DNA of 64,000 bases from Yponomeuta sedellus (taxonomy: Eukaryota; Arthropoda; Insecta; Lepidoptera; Yponomeutidae), in contig OW203722.1 in assembly GCA_934045075.1 (NCBI GenBank), positions 23,915,379 through 23,979,378 on the forward strand. Direction: 5' to 3'. A program made the position numbers and the translations under genes. Positions within the stretch are counted from its first letter, which is position 1; the number at the start of each line of letters is the position of its first letter. Under the pieces are notes generated by a model. That model searched no databases, was not told where the DNA came from, and saw nothing but the letters and a program-made list of their open reading frames with translations. Shown here piece by piece: positions 63,672-64,000 of this stretch.

Positions 63672-63863
63672 ATGGCATTCGTTAAGCCATGTCAGGGGCC
63701 TTATAGGCGGCTTGACAACTTCTGACAGTAAGGCCCGCCACTGCCTTACAATCCTCCACCAACCCGGACTCGGCCCCCGTGGTGGAGTATGGCCTAACCT
63801 GCCTGCGATGCAGACAGAACCCGTGCCCCAGCAGTGGGGACATACAAGGCTTGATATCTATTT
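63672..63863 (-). repeat. Interspersed repeat R1, copy 8 (minus)
   Basis: On the minus strand it starts GATATCAAGCCTTGTATGTC, with CCCACTGCTGGGGCACGGGT, and ends with the TGGCTTAACGAATGCCATTA block. Confidence 0.82.
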
Positions 63864-63902
63864 TACTTTATAGAAATACTAGTATAGCGACTACTCTATT
63901 GT

Positions 63903-64000
63903 ACTAGCTTTTGCCCGCGACTCCGTCCGCGTGGACTTTAGTTATTCAGTATGCTTCAATAAAATGTGCAGACGACTTTTGTTCTGATAAATTATCTGAA
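63903..64000 (+). repeat. Start of a lepidopteran LINE 3'-end repeat, cut by the window
   Basis: ACTAGCTTTTGCCCGCGACT followed by CCGTCCGCGTGGACTTTAG is the usual opening of the family seen at 19990. Confidence 0.65.

Overview
This window is an AT-rich stretch of insect nuclear DNA, most likely from a moth or butterfly (Lepidoptera). The evidence is spliced housekeeping genes with insect-type short exons, tRNA-derived SINEs with the GCCTCGGTGG head, the interspersed repeat ending around GTCCAGCAGTGG, and RTE- and CR1/Jockey-type LINE debris. No prokaryotic, viral or CRISPR feature was seen. Exon coordinates were worked out by eye from splice sites and reading phase, and family calls rest on recognised residues, not on any search.

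Layout. 1-6.65 kb: a dead CR1/Jockey-like LINE (+) split by a second, 5'-truncated LINE (-) with two open reading frames and a 4-bp target duplication. 6.9-11.6 kb (-): six exons of ALKBH8; its methyltransferase end would lie beyond the left edge. 12.5-13.0 kb: a foldback element with a tRNA-like core and a second copy of that core. 13.1-16.6 kb: a DNA transposon with an intact two-exon transposase (Zn fingers, DDE core, SWIM finger). 17.9-19.3 kb (+): PIG-A. 19.4-22.2 kb: repeat debris. 22.3-29.5 kb (-): clathrin light chain, four exons, with a 2.4-kb terminal-inverted-repeat transposon in intron 2. 31.4-34.5 kb (-): two THAP-domain genes, one beside a P-element-like remnant. 35.3-37.1 kb (+): mitoribosomal protein mL64/mRpL59 (CRIF1/GADD45GIP1). 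38.2-56.6 kb (-): the whole CEP78 gene, 14 exons, whose introns hold a 2.68-kb uninterrupted ATTT tetranucleotide array, a 21-bp minisatellite, an 822-bp Mutator-like element with a FLYWCH ORF, and an inverted pair of long repeats around exons 5-6. 57-64 kb: intergenic or 3'UTR sequence with a hAT-type and a Harbinger-type non-autonomous element, plus the terminal exon (-) of an unrecognised gene that continues to the right.

The host genes are unrelated housekeeping genes (tRNA wobble modification, GPI-anchor synthesis, clathrin coats, mitochondrial translation, centrosome/cilium) and do not form an operon or system. mRpL59 and the first THAP gene are divergent from a 0.77-kb interval. PIG-A converges on Clc, and mRpL59 converges on CEP78. 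What stands out is the mobile DNA: several precisely bounded elements with readable terminal repeats and target duplications, one apparently intact transposase gene, and an exceptionally long pure microsatellite.
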